Assembly (NCBI RefSeq): GCF_008801405.1
Contig: NZ_VZPV01000001.1
Location: 310,001 to 374,000 of the forward strand
Reading direction: 5' to 3'
Source of the DNA: Ralstonia insidiosa
GTDB lineage: Bacteria; Pseudomonadota; Gammaproteobacteria; Burkholderiales; Burkholderiaceae
Length of the DNA stretch: 64,000 nucleotides
Part shown: positions 16,478 through 27,891 of the stretch, piece by piece
Layout: each line of letters starts with the position of its first letter
How positions within the stretch are numbered: the stretch's first letter is position 1
Translations under genes and position numbers: made by a program
The notes under the pieces: model-generated
The model's input: the letters and a program-made list of their open reading frames with translations, nothing else
What the model was told of the DNA's origin: nothing
Databases searched by the model: none

Positions 16478-18157
16478 ATGTTCAAGCGCCACCGTCCCGC
16501 TGCCGCTCGCGATTCGGCTGCTCCGGCAACTGGGGCGTCCGGCAACGTCGCCGTCAGCCTGCGCCTGCACCTGCTGCGCGCGCTGGCGACGCCGCTGTTC
16601 GGTCTGGTGGTCGGCACCGGTGCACTGTCGTATTGGCTGGCGGCGCACTACACCACGCAGGTGTTCGACCGCGCGCTGGTGGGTGTGGCCAATACGTTGG
16701 CGGAACAGATCCGCATTGCCGGTCCGCACGTGCCGGCAGCCAAGCTGTACGACATCGAGTTGAGTGCTCAGACGCTCGTGCAGAACGGTGGCGAAGACCG
16801 CGTCTTCTGGCGCATCGCCGGGCCCAGCGGCACGCTGGCCGGGCGCGACACGCTGCTCGGCTATGGCTCGGGCCAGGTCCGTATTGGTGATGCGCGGGTG
16901 TTCTATAGCTGGGTCGACGGCAAACAGGTGCGCGCCGTGCACCTGCTGGTGCCTGGCGTCAGCGCTGAAACACCCAAGGCTCACTCGCCACGCCAACCCG
17001 CGCCGCCAGACCCGGAAGACGACGTCACGCGCCCCGCCCTCGCCCCCACACAGGCGCAGACGGCTCCCGCGCTGAACCCGGCCACACCACCCGATGCCGG
17101 ACCACCCGAAGACGGCATCGTCGTGGAAGTCGCAGAACTGCTGGACCACCGTGACACCGCCGCCAAGGAAGTGCTGCTATCGGTGTCGATTCCGCTGATC
17201 GTGTTGCTGGCCATTGGCGGCTTGATCCTCTCGCTGGTGCTCAAAGAAGAATTGCAGCCGCTGCAGACGCTGGCCGACACGCTCAACAAACAGAGCGCGC
17301 AATCGGTGACGCCGCTGCCGCCGGACTCCGCGCAACGCGTGCCGGCTGAATTGCAGCCGCTCATCAACGCGATGAATGCACTGCTCGCTCGCCTGCGCGA
17401 TGCCCTGGAAGCGCAGCGCACCTTCATCGCCGATGCTGCGCACCAGTTGCGTACACCGCTCACGGCATTGAAGCTGCATGCGGATCGCGCCGTCGATGCC
17501 AAGACATTGGAAGAGGCACGGCCCGCGCTGCTGGAACTGCAGTCGGGTGCCAACCGTGCCGTGCGTCTGTCCAACCAGCTGCTGACCCTGGCGCGCGCCG
17601 AACCGGGCATGACGCTCGATCAACTGGGGCCGCCAATGCGGGTGGACCTGGTATCCCTCGCATTTGATACCGGCGCGCAGTGGGTACCGCGTGCGTTGGC
17701 CCGCGGGTTGGATCTTGGCTTCGAAGCCTGGCCGCAGGAAGCGGCCTCGCCAGGTTCATTGCAGGCGCCGGTATTGGCCAACGCAGTGCTGCTGCGCGAA
17801 GCCATCAACAACCTGCTCGACAACGCCATCAAGTACGTACCAACCGGAGGGCGCATCACCTTGCGCGCCGGCATGGAAGCCGACGCCGCTTCGCGCTGGT
17901 GGGGTGTGGTGAGCGTGGAAGACAACGGCCCGGGCATTCCGCACGAGCGCCGTGGCGAGGTGTTCCAGCGCTTTTTCCGTGGCGATGCGGACCACCTGCC
18001 CGGTCAACCGCAAGGCAGCGGCCTGGGCCTGGCCATCGTGCACGACATCGTGCGCCTGCACGGCGGCACGGTCGCCATTGATGACGCCATCGCACGCGAC
18101 GACTGCCGCGTGATGCGCTTCGTCTTGCGCTTACCGTTGGTGAACGAATCCGTCTGA
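16478..18157 (+). CDS. Two-component sensor histidine kinase (TctE/QseC type)
   Basis: A 559-residue inner-membrane kinase. The first membrane segment is around residues 38-56 (LATPLFGLVVGTGALSYWLA), then a periplasmic sensor part with a long Pro-rich insert near residues 167-215, and a second membrane segment SIPLIVLLAIGGLILSLVL. The phospho-acceptor box FIADAAHQLRTPLTAL gives His322, and the ATPase domain has NNLLDNAIKYVP, EDNGPGIP and GSGLGLAIVHDI. The N-terminal sensor fold matches the 2CSK_N-type family by layout. The Pro-rich insert is longer than usual. Ligand unknown. Confidence 0.92.
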   Translation: MFKRHRPAAARDSAAPATGASGNVAVSLRLHLLRALATPLFGLVVGTGALSYWLAAHYTTQVFDRALVGVANTLAEQIRIAGPHVPAAKLYDIELSAQTLVQNGGEDRVFWRIAGPSGTLAGRDTLLGYGSGQVRIGDARVFYSWVDGKQVRAVHLLVPGVSAETPKAHSPRQPAPPDPEDDVTRPALAPTQAQTAPALNPATPPDAGPPEDGIVVEVAELLDHRDTAAKEVLLSVSIPLIVLLAIGGLILSLVLKEELQPLQTLADTLNKQSAQSVTPLPPDSAQRVPAELQPLINAMNALLARLRDALEAQRTFIADAAHQLRTPLTALKLHADRAVDAKTLEEARPALLELQSGANRAVRLSNQLLTLARAEPGMTLDQLGPPMRVDLVSLAFDTGAQWVPRALARGLDLGFEAWPQEAASPGSLQAPVLANAVLLREAINNLLDNAIKYVPTGGRITLRAGMEADAASRWWGVVSVEDNGPGIPHERRGEVFQRFFRGDADHLPGQPQGSGLGLAIVHDIVRLHGGTVAIDDAIARDDCRVMRFVLRLPLVNESV

Positions 18158-18173
18158 GCGACGGACCTTCGGC

Positions 18174-18713
18174 TTACTTCTTCTTGGATTTCTCGGGCCG
18201 GGCCAGCATCGTGCCACGGCATTTCTTCGCGCCGCAGCGGCACGCAAACTGTTCCCGCAGCGCCTTGGTCTGGCGGCCTTCAATGACGAGGCCGTAGTCG
18301 TAGAACAGCTCTTCGCCGGGTTCGATATCGCGCAGCGCGTGAATGAAGACGCGGCCGTCCTTCTCACGTGCCTCGCAGTTCGGCTTGCAGGAATGGTTGA
18401 TCCAGCGCGCGCGGTTGCCGCCAAACTTGGCGTCGATCACGCTGCCGTCTTCCAGGCTGAAGTAGAACGTGTGGTTCGGGTCGGTCGGGTCATGCGGATG
18501 GCGGCGCAGTGCCTCCTTCCACGAGATGTGCTCGCCCTTGTATTCGATGATCTTCTTGTTCTTGGCGATCGGTGCGGTGGCATAGACACCACGCCCGTGC
18601 ACGCCCGATTCACGCACCTCGATGCGATCACGGCGGCGCAGTGTGGCCGGGGCTTCCGGCGCGGGCGAGGACTCAGCCAGGGCCGGCGTGGCATCAGGGG
18701 ACGTGCGTGTCAT
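18174..18713 (-). CDS. SET-domain protein-lysine N-methyltransferase
   Basis: A 179-residue eukaryote-like SET protein that would transfer methyl from S-adenosylmethionine to a lysine. The SET core is complete: SGVHGRGVYATAPIAKNKKI at residues 36-55, the pseudoknot motif INHSCKPNCE at 105-114 and ELFYDYG at 135-141. A post-SET zinc motif CRCGAKKC (Cys158, 160, 165) can join Cys109. The C-terminus is Lys-rich (KSKKK). ATG at 18713; an alternative start at 18728 adds five residues. It is divergent from the HU gene. The target is unknown. Confidence 0.88.
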   Translation of the reverse strand: MTRTSPDATPALAESSPAPEAPATLRRRDRIEVRESGVHGRGVYATAPIAKNKKIIEYKGEHISWKEALRRHPHDPTDPNHTFYFSLEDGSVIDAKFGGNRARWINHSCKPNCEAREKDGRVFIHALRDIEPGEELFYDYGLVIEGRQTKALREQFACRCGAKKCRGTMLARPEKSKKK

Positions 18714-19366
18714 AAGGCGTTGAGGCAAAAACAGAAAACGTCGATCAGCGAAGCCGTGAGCCTACACCAAAAGCATGGCAACTCGACACGTGCCGCGACC
18801 CCATGCAACCCACCCCATGTGGATAACCGATGTGGACAAGTCGTGTGGATAACCCAGCCTGCCGCTGTGGATAACTACCGGCAAAGGATGTGGGCTGTCT
18901 GTGGCTGCCCTGTCGATGGTGTGGGCACAAGTGACGGGGTTGCCGACAGGGGGTCTAGCGAAACCCGCAAGTCATCCACCTCAGGGCACACACTGTGCAA
19001 GTGGTTTTGCTTGCCGCAAGTGGTTGAACACAAAGCGCTTTTTCCGGTTATCCACAGAAGATATCCACCGTTATCTACTACTACTATCTGTATACATAAA
19101 GAAAAAGGTAAACCCATCGATCGACGTACGTCGCCCCTATCTACGACGAGCAAACCAGACCCAAAGCAAAACGCAATGTGTCGATCCTGATGTGATGGCC
19201 TCACCTCGCAAGGCAGGCACCATGCGGGTTTCCGGAACCTGTGTGCCATGCGCCGTTACAAAGCACACATGCCGGCGGCAAGCGCATGCCGGTATCATGT
19301 CGCCCTTGGAGCCGCCCCCCGGAGGCTCCGATGTGTGTTTTATCTACTCTTGAAGGGAGTCAAGCA
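18714..19366. promoter_or_regulatory. DnaA-box-rich intergenic region with adjacent AT-rich segment (locus A)
   Basis: 653 bp without a gene. Four exact TTATCCACA/TGTGGATAA words lie at 18818-18826, 18844-18852, 18866-18874 and 19048-19056; one-mismatch versions lie at 18831-18839 (TGTGGACAA) and near 19062 (TATCCACC). An AT-rich tract, TATCTACTACTACTATCTG and TATACATAAAG, follows at about 19072-19103. 19050-19103 recurs almost exactly at 46401-46454 (51 of 54 bases). The tandem-box plus AT-rich layout resembles DnaA-binding loci. The HU promoter should lie in its right-hand part. Confidence 0.7.
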
Positions 19367-19645
19367 ATGACGAAAACTGAACTGATCGACGCCATCGCCA
19401 GCGGCGTAGACGGTCTGACCAAGGCCAAGGCCGAGCAGGCACTGAACGTGACGCTCGCGGCCATCATGGAATCCGTTGGCAAGGGTGACGCGGTCAGCCT
19501 GATCGGCTTTGGTACCTTCAGCCAGGGCGAGCGTGCCGAGCGCATGGCGCGTAACCCGCGCACCGGCGAAGAAATCAAGGTGGAAGCCGCCAAGACCGTC
19601 AAGTTCAAGGCCGGCCAGAAGTTCAAGGACGCCGTGAATGCGTAA
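19367..19645 (+). CDS. hupB: Nucleoid-associated DNA-binding protein HU
   Basis: A 92-residue HU/IHF-family protein that bends and compacts DNA. It starts MTKTELIDAIASGVDGLTKA and has the DNA-contact arm motif ERMARNPRTGEEI and a C-terminal VKFKAGQKFKDAVNA. It lacks the extra residues that mark IhfA/IhfB, so HU rather than IHF. The start follows GAAGGGAG. The leader upstream is unusually long and rich in DnaA-box words; a SET methyltransferase gene reads away from it on the other side. Confidence 0.95.
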   Translation: MTKTELIDAIASGVDGLTKAKAEQALNVTLAAIMESVGKGDAVSLIGFGTFSQGERAERMARNPRTGEEIKVEAAKTVKFKAGQKFKDAVNA

Positions 19646-19801
19646 TCGCGCCTAATGCGATGACGACCTTGGCGTGAACCAGCCTGCCTGGTCTCTCGCC
19701 AACGACGTGGCACGCCAATGCATGCGTGACCAGCCCGCAGCGCTGGCGTACCACGTCGGAGGGCCTGTCTCCCCGTCAGGCCGGATCTGACCCTCCCACA
19801 C

Positions 19802-20746
19802 ATGCTCCGCCCCTTCCAGCGCGTTCTGCGCATCACGCTTCCGATTCTTCTCGTTGCCCCCGTCGTCTGGATTGCCGGCTGTACGACACCGCCTGCGCGT
19901 CCGCAAGCCGAGCCGCTGCCCGACAACGAGGTCGTGCAGACAACGCCCGGTGCCACGTCGCGCCAGAAGATGATTGAGATTGCGTTAACCGAATGGGATC
20001 GCTGGGGCCGTCAGGTGGTGCGTGTAGGGCGTGACGATACGTATTGCGTGACGGGAGGCGGTTTTCCCGATCAACCGCAAGGTCACTGGCTGACGCAGGA
20101 CGACCCAACGCCTGTACCGTCCGATGAAGAGGCCGGCACGGATAGGCCGCCGCTGTCGAAGCCGCAAGCCACCGCCGCTGTCGCCCCGTCACCCATACCG
20201 TGCCTGCGCTATCCCGACGGCACCGGTGGTGAGGCAACTGCGCGCGGCTGCGTGCTGGCCAAGCGCTATTGGGCCATCGTCGGCAAGACACCGACCTGCC
20301 AGCAACTGACCACCGGTGGTTGGGCATGGTCTGCGGTGTTCATCTCGTGGATCATGCGCAAGGCGGGTCTGCAGAATGACCAGTTCCTCACGGGTGCCAC
20401 TCACGCCGAGTACGTGACCGATGCGCGCGACCACCTGCTCCGGCATCCCGCCTTCGTACTCGAACGCACACCTGCCGTACCGCGCCCTGGCGACCTGATC
20501 TGTACCGCACGTGGCGCTGACCGCTTCATGACGGATCCGGCCGAGATCCGCTCGGGTATGACCCCCATGCACTGCGATTTGGTCGTCGAGGTGGATCCCG
20601 TCCGCCACGAGGTCAAGTCGATTGGCGGTAACGTGCAGCAATCCGCCTCCATGAGCATCACCGAGCTGAACGACGCCAATCAGGTGGACCCCTACACAAA
20701 CTCGGTCATGCAGTGGATGGTGGTCCTGCGCAATCAACTGCCTTAG
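19802..20746 (+). CDS. DUF2272-domain lipoprotein
   Basis: A 314-residue probable lipoprotein: hydrophobic N-terminus with lipobox VWIAGC at about residues 22-27, then a Pro-rich linker and a DUF2272 domain. The domain contains CQQLTTGGWAWSAVFISWIM, AGLQNDQFLTGATHAEYVTD, RPGDLICTARG and HCDLVVEVD. The Cys/His arrangement is reminiscent of NlpC/CHAP-type hydrolases, which would suggest a role in cell wall processing, but this is inference. Monocistronic; the next gene is 100 bp away. Confidence 0.8.
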   Translation: MLRPFQRVLRITLPILLVAPVVWIAGCTTPPARPQAEPLPDNEVVQTTPGATSRQKMIEIALTEWDRWGRQVVRVGRDDTYCVTGGGFPDQPQGHWLTQDDPTPVPSDEEAGTDRPPLSKPQATAAVAPSPIPCLRYPDGTGGEATARGCVLAKRYWAIVGKTPTCQQLTTGGWAWSAVFISWIMRKAGLQNDQFLTGATHAEYVTDARDHLLRHPAFVLERTPAVPRPGDLICTARGADRFMTDPAEIRSGMTPMHCDLVVEVDPVRHEVKSIGGNVQQSASMSITELNDANQVDPYTNSVMQWMVVLRNQLP

Positions 20747-20846
20747 CAGTGAGCGGTAGACGATTTGACGTTTGCCGCAAATTAATTAACATGTGAAGCA
20801 ACCAGGCGCTGGCAATCCGACCAGCGCCACGACCAGGAGACAGGTC

Positions 20847-21671
20847 ATGACGGTGCTTTCGCTGAATCCCGATGCCGGATCGGACATCCAGGCCCATCGC
20901 CCCGCTTGGTGCGGCCCGCGCGAATGGGCTGCACGCGTGAAGCTGGCGGCGTGCTATCGCATCTTTGCGCACCTCGGCTGGACCGAGCTGATCTACAACC
21001 ACATCACGCTGCGCCTGGTGCCTGAAGACGGCGCCAGCGAGGACGGCGGCCCTCACTTTCTCATCAACCCGTTTGGCCTGACGTATGCCGAGGTTTGTGC
21101 ATCGAACCTCGTGAAGATCGATCTGCAAGGCAACGTGCAGCGCGCAGCGGGTCAGCCGGACTGGCCGGTCAATCCAGCCGGTTTTACAGTGCATGCGGCC
21201 ATCCATGCCGGCATTCCGGGCGCGCATTGCGTCATGCACACGCACACCACCGCCGGCATGGCCGTGGCCTGCGCACGTGACGGCTTGTCGATCAGCAATT
21301 TCTATGCGGCACAGTTGCACGGCAAGGTGGCCTATCACGACTTTGAAGGCATCACCGTGCATGCCGATGAAGGCCCGCGCCTGGTGCAGAACATCGGCGA
21401 CAAGCCTGCGGTGATCCTGCGCAACCACGGCCTGCTTGCGTGGGGCGATTCGATTGCGCGGGCGTTTGCCGTGCTGTGGCTGCTCAACCGCGCTTGCGAG
21501 ATCCAACTGGCTTCCACATCGATGGGGCCTGTGCTGGAGATTCCCGAGGCCATTGCGCGCAATTGCACGCGCGACTCCTTGCAGTTCAATCCGAACTTCG
21601 GCGCGGGCGAAGATGTGTTTGCGGCACTCACCCGCACCATTGATCGTATCGACCCGTCCTACCGTTCCTGA
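20847..21671 (+). CDS. Class II aldolase/adducin family protein
   Basis: A 274-residue zinc-dependent aldolase-fold protein. The metal ligands are suggested by HCVMHTHTTAGMAVA (HTH) and ILRNHGLLAWGDS; WTELIYNHITLRL is the typical N-terminal element. ATG at 20847 follows CAGGAGACAGGTC. The next gene, a ketopantoate-reductase-like enzyme, starts 23 bp downstream, so both may act in one pathway on a hydroxy- or keto-acid. Substrate not identifiable from sequence. Confidence 0.87.
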   Translation: MTVLSLNPDAGSDIQAHRPAWCGPREWAARVKLAACYRIFAHLGWTELIYNHITLRLVPEDGASEDGGPHFLINPFGLTYAEVCASNLVKIDLQGNVQRAAGQPDWPVNPAGFTVHAAIHAGIPGAHCVMHTHTTAGMAVACARDGLSISNFYAAQLHGKVAYHDFEGITVHADEGPRLVQNIGDKPAVILRNHGLLAWGDSIARAFAVLWLLNRACEIQLASTSMGPVLEIPEAIARNCTRDSLQFNPNFGAGEDVFAALTRTIDRIDPSYRS

Positions 21672-21694
21672 TTCTCTTCCCCTCTTCCAAGCAC

Positions 21695-22672
21695 ATGACA
21701 CGTATCTGCATCGTGGGCGCCGGCGCTGTCGGCGGGTATCTGGGCGCGAAGCTCGCGCTGGCGGGCGAATCCATCAGCGTGCTGGCACGGGGCGCGACAC
21801 TGGACGCGTTGCAAACCGAAGGCCTGCGATTGACGGAAGACGGCATCACACACACCGTCCCCGTTCAGGCGAACAACGATGCGACGGCGCTCGGTGTGCA
21901 GGACGTCGTGATCGTTGCCGTCAAGGCGCCTGCCATGGAAAGCGTCGCGCAAACCATCGCGCCCCTGATCGGCCCGGACACCTGCGTGGTGGTGGCCATG
22001 AACGGTGTGCCGTGGTGGTTCTTCGATCGGCCCGGTCCGCTGGAGGGGCTGCGCTTGCAGTCGGTTGATCCGCATGGCCGGATTGCCGATGCGATTCCGA
22101 CGAAGAACGTGCTCGGCTGCGTCGTGCATCTGACGTGTTCAACGTCTGCACCGGGCCAGGTACGTCACGGGTTCGGCAAGCGATTGATTCTGGGTGAGCC
22201 GGCGGGTGGATCGTCATCGCGACTGGAAACGATCGGCACGCTGTTCGAACGTGCCGGCCTGCAGATCGAGCGTAGCGACGCCATCCAGCGCGACATCTGG
22301 TTCAAGCTGTGGGGCAACATGACGATGAACCCGGTGTCGGTGCTGACCGGTGCCACGTGTGATCGGATGCTCGACGATCCGCTGGTCTCAGCGTTCTGCC
22401 TGGCGGTGATGGAGGAAGCGAAGGCGATTGGCGCGCGCATTGGCTGCCCCATCGCACAAAGCGGTGAAGAGCGCAGTGCCGTGACACGCCAACTGGGCGC
22501 GTTCAAAACATCAATGCTGCAGGATGCGGAAGCCGGACGTGGCCCGCTGGAGATCGATGCACTGGTGGCATCGGTGCGGGAGATCGGTCAACACGTGGGT
22601 GTGCCAACGCCGCAGATCGATGCCCTGCTGGGTCTGGTGCGCTTGCACGCCCAGACCCGCGGGCTTTACTGA
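21695..22672 (+). CDS. 2-dehydropantoate 2-reductase family protein
   Basis: A 325-residue NADPH-dependent reductase (PanE/ApbA family). The Rossmann motif GAGAVGGYLGAKLA lies at residues 8-21, and the central catalytic region is FKLWGNMTMNPVSVLTGATC. It reduces a 2-keto acid such as ketopantoate, but many paralogues do not serve pantothenate synthesis. Clustering behind a class II aldolase rather than pan genes argues for a catabolic paralogue. Confidence 0.85.
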   Translation: MTRICIVGAGAVGGYLGAKLALAGESISVLARGATLDALQTEGLRLTEDGITHTVPVQANNDATALGVQDVVIVAVKAPAMESVAQTIAPLIGPDTCVVVAMNGVPWWFFDRPGPLEGLRLQSVDPHGRIADAIPTKNVLGCVVHLTCSTSAPGQVRHGFGKRLILGEPAGGSSSRLETIGTLFERAGLQIERSDAIQRDIWFKLWGNMTMNPVSVLTGATCDRMLDDPLVSAFCLAVMEEAKAIGARIGCPIAQSGEERSAVTRQLGAFKTSMLQDAEAGRGPLEIDALVASVREIGQHVGVPTPQIDALLGLVRLHAQTRGLY

Positions 22673-22690
22673 GACAACGATACGGTTGCG

Positions 22691-23512
22691 TTACGGCGCC
22701 AGCGCCGGGTGCTTGAGCGCGTGCGCCGTTTCGATCCACTGCTGGTGATACGCGGCGTCATCGCGCTTGAGGCCGAGCTCGCCGTTCTGATACGCCATCG
22801 CCAGAGCCTGCACGGCTTCTGGCAATTCGTGCTCGGCGGCGTCTTGATACAACGCCAGTGCACGGGCTTCATCGTGCGGCACGCCATCGCCATCCCGGTA
22901 GGCATTGGCCAGCATGAACATCGCGCCCGGAATGCCGTGCTGCGCGGCGCGGTCAAACCAATGCGCTGCCTGCACTGTGTCGATGCCCGTGCCGTAACCG
23001 CTGCGATACATCACGCCGAGGTAGTACGCGGCAGCAGCATCGCCTTTGTCTGCAGCCTGGCGCAGAAGGCGGAGCGCGCGCGGATAGTCACGCGCCACGC
23101 CCCCCGTGCCCAGCAACAGCGCCTTGCCGAGCGAGAGCTGCGCATACACATCACCGGGGACACCGTTGGCTGGTTGCGCGGCGGTTTCCAGCCAGCGGAT
23201 CCCTTCGTTACGCAATGAGTCGTCATGCGCGCTGAGCAACGCTTCACCCAGTGCCGACTGCGCCGGCACCGAACCACTGCGTGCCAACTGCCGCAACTGC
23301 CGCAGTGCTTCGGGCTCCATCGCCTGCACGACCATCGCGCGCCACGATTCCAGTTGCGTGGCATCCACAGCAGGTACCTGTCGTGCGTGCGACAGCCAGC
23401 CGCCCAAGGCCACGATGATCGCCAACGCGGCGGCCACCGTGAGCATCGGCACCGACTGGCGCGGGGTTTCGATGGCCGGTGCACCAGCCCATGCGGAACG
23501 AAGAGAAGGCAT
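22691..23512 (-). CDS. Sel1-repeat protein with N-terminal membrane anchor
   Basis: A 273-residue protein. One membrane segment, MLTVAAALAIIVALGGWLS, at about residues 23-41 is followed by Sel1/TPR-like alpha-helical repeats, for example AQLSLGKALLLGTGGVARDY, AAAYYLGVMYRSGYGTGIDT and AMFMLANAYRDGDGVPHDEA. Such repeats are protein-interaction scaffolds, facing the periplasm in this topology. Convergent with the reductase gene (18 bp) and just downstream of the nucleotidase gene on the same strand (13 bp). No specific function assigned. Confidence 0.82.
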   Translation of the reverse strand: MPSLRSAWAGAPAIETPRQSVPMLTVAAALAIIVALGGWLSHARQVPAVDATQLESWRAMVVQAMEPEALRQLRQLARSGSVPAQSALGEALLSAHDDSLRNEGIRWLETAAQPANGVPGDVYAQLSLGKALLLGTGGVARDYPRALRLLRQAADKGDAAAAYYLGVMYRSGYGTGIDTVQAAHWFDRAAQHGIPGAMFMLANAYRDGDGVPHDEARALALYQDAAEHELPEAVQALAMAYQNGELGLKRDDAAYHQQWIETAHALKHPALAP

Positions 23513-23525
23513 GGTCGGCTCCTGC

Positions 23526-25604
<2,079 letters not shown>

Positions 25605-25792
25605 GAACTTCTCCCTGAAGGTTCTTTTTTGGTATGCGAACTGCGAACGGCAGACTACGGACTGCTTGAGGAACAGCTGAAGGCGCGTACGTGATCGTTT
25701 GCGTGACAAACGAAAACGCAAGCGAGAGAACGGATGACTGGGGCCGGGGGGCTGGTCGGGCTCTCGAAGCCAGCGAGTATCGGAAGGGTGCG

Positions 25793-25818
25793 TGACGAAG
25801 CTGTGACTGCCGGATGAC
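25793..25818 (-). promoter_or_regulatory. Pho-box-like triple 11-bp repeat upstream of the nucleotidase gene
   Basis: On the minus strand GTCA recurs three times at exactly 11-bp steps (plus-strand TGAC at 25793, 25804 and 25815), within TGTCATCCGGC / AGTCACAGCTT / CGTCACG. This is the phasing of PhoB-binding pho boxes (CTGTCAT-N4 repeats). It sits ~190 bp upstream of a phosphate-scavenging enzyme. A further dyad CGTTTG-N5-CAAACG lies closer to the gene at 25696-25712. Confidence 0.6.
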
Positions 25819-25955
25819 AAATCAGCGTGAACCTTACGGCCGAAGACGTGCGCCAGCTGCGGATCTCCGCCGGATGGGGGATCGGCGGGGTCAAAAATTT
25901 CGGGACGTTTCGTCAACAACGTTAGAATGGGCCCATTTTTCCGCGTAGCCGTTCT

Positions 25956-26741
25956 ATGTCCCAGAAGAAAGCGCCGCTGTTCGAGATCCGCAGCGGCTCC
26001 GTCGATGCCCTGCTGCTGTCGCCGCGCACCGCCGACTTGGACGCTCTGACCGCCGAGCTCACGCGACGCTTTGCCGACACGCCGGAGTTCTTCTCCAATG
26101 ACGTGATCGCCATCGACGTGCGCCGCCTGGCCGAGGACGAACGCCTTCCCATCGACCGTCTGGTGGAGACCCTCACCACGTTGCGTGCCCGCGCGATCGG
26201 TGTGGTAGCCGACCCCGAGCAGGCCGAGTGGGCACAGGCCTTTGGCTTGCCGCTGCTCGACAGCCACGGCCGCCGCCCGCGCGGCGAGAAGGATGCGAAG
26301 GATGGCCAGGATGCGACTGAGCATGCCCAGGCCGCCGAAGCGCCGTCGTCTGAGGCAGTAGCGCCTGCCCCTTCCGCTCCCCCCGTCGATGCCGTAGCCA
26401 TGCAGCCCGGCACCATGGTCATTGACCGCCCCCTGCGTTCCGGCCAGCGCATCTATGCGCGTGGCGACCTGGTGGTGCTGGACATCGTGAGCGACGGCGC
26501 CGAGGTGATCGCCGAAGGCAACATCTACGTGTATGCCTCGCTGCGCGGTCGCGCGCTGGCAGGCGTCAAGGGCAACCTGGATGCGCGCATCTTCTGCACG
26601 TGCCTGGAGCCCCAACTGATTTCCATCGCCGGCATCTACCGCACCGGCGAAACCCCGTGGCCGGACGCCTACGCCAGCAAGCCTGCGCAGGTCCGGCTCA
26701 CGGACAACACGTTGGTTTTTGAACCGTTGCGGATGAAATGA
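25956..26741 (+). CDS. minC: Septum site-determining protein MinC
   Basis: A 261-residue inhibitor of FtsZ polymerisation, first gene of minCDE. The N-terminal FtsZ-binding domain (about 1-110) is followed by a Pro/Ala/Glu linker and a C-terminal beta-helix domain with [40 protein letters not shown] and [15 protein letters not shown], typical of MinC_C. The linker is longer than in E. coli MinC. minD begins 46 bp downstream. Confidence 0.95.
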   Translation: MSQKKAPLFEIRSGSVDALLLSPRTADLDALTAELTRRFADTPEFFSNDVIAIDVRRLAEDERLPIDRLVETLTTLRARAIGVVADPEQAEWAQAFGLPLLDSHGRRPRGEKDAKDGQDATEHAQAAEAPSSEAVAPAPSAPPVDAVAMQPGTMVIDRPLRSGQRIYARGDLVVLDIVSDGAEVIAEGNIYVYASLRGRALAGVKGNLDARIFCTCLEPQLISIAGIYRTGETPWPDAYASKPAQVRLTDNTLVFEPLRMK

Positions 26742-26787
26742 CACGCTGCATGCGTGCCGAGCGATTTAACTTTTAGAGTTACGAGCC

Positions 26788-27606
26788 ATGACCAAGATCA
26801 TCGTTGTCACTTCCGGCAAGGGCGGCGTCGGCAAGACGACCACCAGCGCGGCGTTTTCCGCGGGCCTCGCGCTGCGCGGCCACAAGACCGCCGTCATCGA
26901 CTTCGACGTCGGCCTGCGCAACCTCGACCTCATCATGGGTTGCGAGCGTCGCGTGGTGTATGACCTGATCAACGTGATCCACGGTGAGGCCAACCTGAAC
27001 CAGGCCCTCATCAAGGACAAGAAGTGCGAGAACCTGTTCATCCTCCCCGCTTCGCAAACGCGCGACAAGGATGCGCTCACGCGTGACGGCGTCGAGAAGG
27101 TGATCGAGGGCCTGAAGGAAATGGGCTTCGAATACATCGTCTGCGATTCGCCCGCCGGTATCGAATCGGGCGCGCTGATGGCGATGTACTTTGCTGATGA
27201 AGCCATCGTCGTGACGAACCCGGAAGTGTCGTCCGTGCGTGACTCGGATCGCATCCTGGGCATCCTGTCGTCCAAGTCGCGCCGTGCGGAGCAGAGCAAG
27301 GAGCCGATCAAGGAACACCTGCTGCTCACGCGCTACAACCCGAAGCGGGTGTCCGAAGGCGAGATGCTGTCGCTGTCGGACATCCAGGAAATCCTGCGCA
27401 TCAAGCTGATCGGCGTGATTCCGGAATCGGAAGCCGTGCTGCAAGCCTCCAACCAGGGCCTGCCCGCCATCCACCTGGAAGGCACCGACGTGGCGAATGC
27501 CTACCACGACGTGATCGACCGCTTCCTGGGCAAGGAGAAGGAGCTGCGCTACGTCGAGTACAACAAGCCGGGCTTCCTGCAACGCCTGTTCGGCGGCGGA
27601 AAATAA
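26788..27606 (+). CDS. minD: Septum site-determining ATPase MinD
   Basis: A 272-residue membrane-associated ParA-family ATPase that recruits MinC and is displaced by MinE. Deviant Walker A GKGGVGKTT at residues 10-18, IDFDVGLRNLDLIMG, and the switch region DSPAGIESGA. It ends in the amphipathic membrane-targeting helix KPGFLQRLFGG. Full length compared with other MinD proteins. minE starts 15 bp downstream with its own AAAGGAG site. Confidence 0.97.
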   Translation: MTKIIVVTSGKGGVGKTTTSAAFSAGLALRGHKTAVIDFDVGLRNLDLIMGCERRVVYDLINVIHGEANLNQALIKDKKCENLFILPASQTRDKDALTRDGVEKVIEGLKEMGFEYIVCDSPAGIESGALMAMYFADEAIVVTNPEVSSVRDSDRILGILSSKSRRAEQSKEPIKEHLLLTRYNPKRVSEGEMLSLSDIQEILRIKLIGVIPESEAVLQASNQGLPAIHLEGTDVANAYHDVIDRFLGKEKELRYVEYNKPGFLQRLFGGGK

Positions 27607-27621
27607 AGGAGACGCACACCC

Positions 27622-27876
27622 ATGTCGATTCTGTCTTTCCTGCTGGGCGAGAAGAAGAAGACTGCAAGCGTCGCCAAGGAACGCCTGCAGATCATCCTCG
27701 CCCATGAACGCACCGCCAGCGGGGCCCCCGCTGACTACCTGCCTGCGCTGCAGCGCGAGCTGGTGGCCGTGATCTCGAAGTACGTGAAGATCGGCAACGA
27801 CGACATCAAGGTCAACCTCGAGCGCCAGGACAACCTGGAAGTGCTGGAGGTGAAGATCGAGATTCCGCAGGCCTAG
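27622..27876 (+). CDS. minE: Cell division topological specificity factor MinE
   Basis: An 84-residue protein that stimulates MinD ATPase and sets the pole-to-pole oscillation. The membrane/MinD-binding N-terminus is [20 protein letters not shown] and the anti-MinCD helix [10 protein letters not shown] follows; the C-terminal beta domain ends [11 protein letters not shown]. Last gene of minCDE. A large hairpin begins 15 bp after its stop. Confidence 0.97.
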   Translation: MSILSFLLGEKKKTASVAKERLQIILAHERTASGAPADYLPALQRELVAVISKYVKIGNDDIKVNLERQDNLEVLEVKIEIPQA

Positions 27877-27891
27877 ACCGCCGAAAAACGA

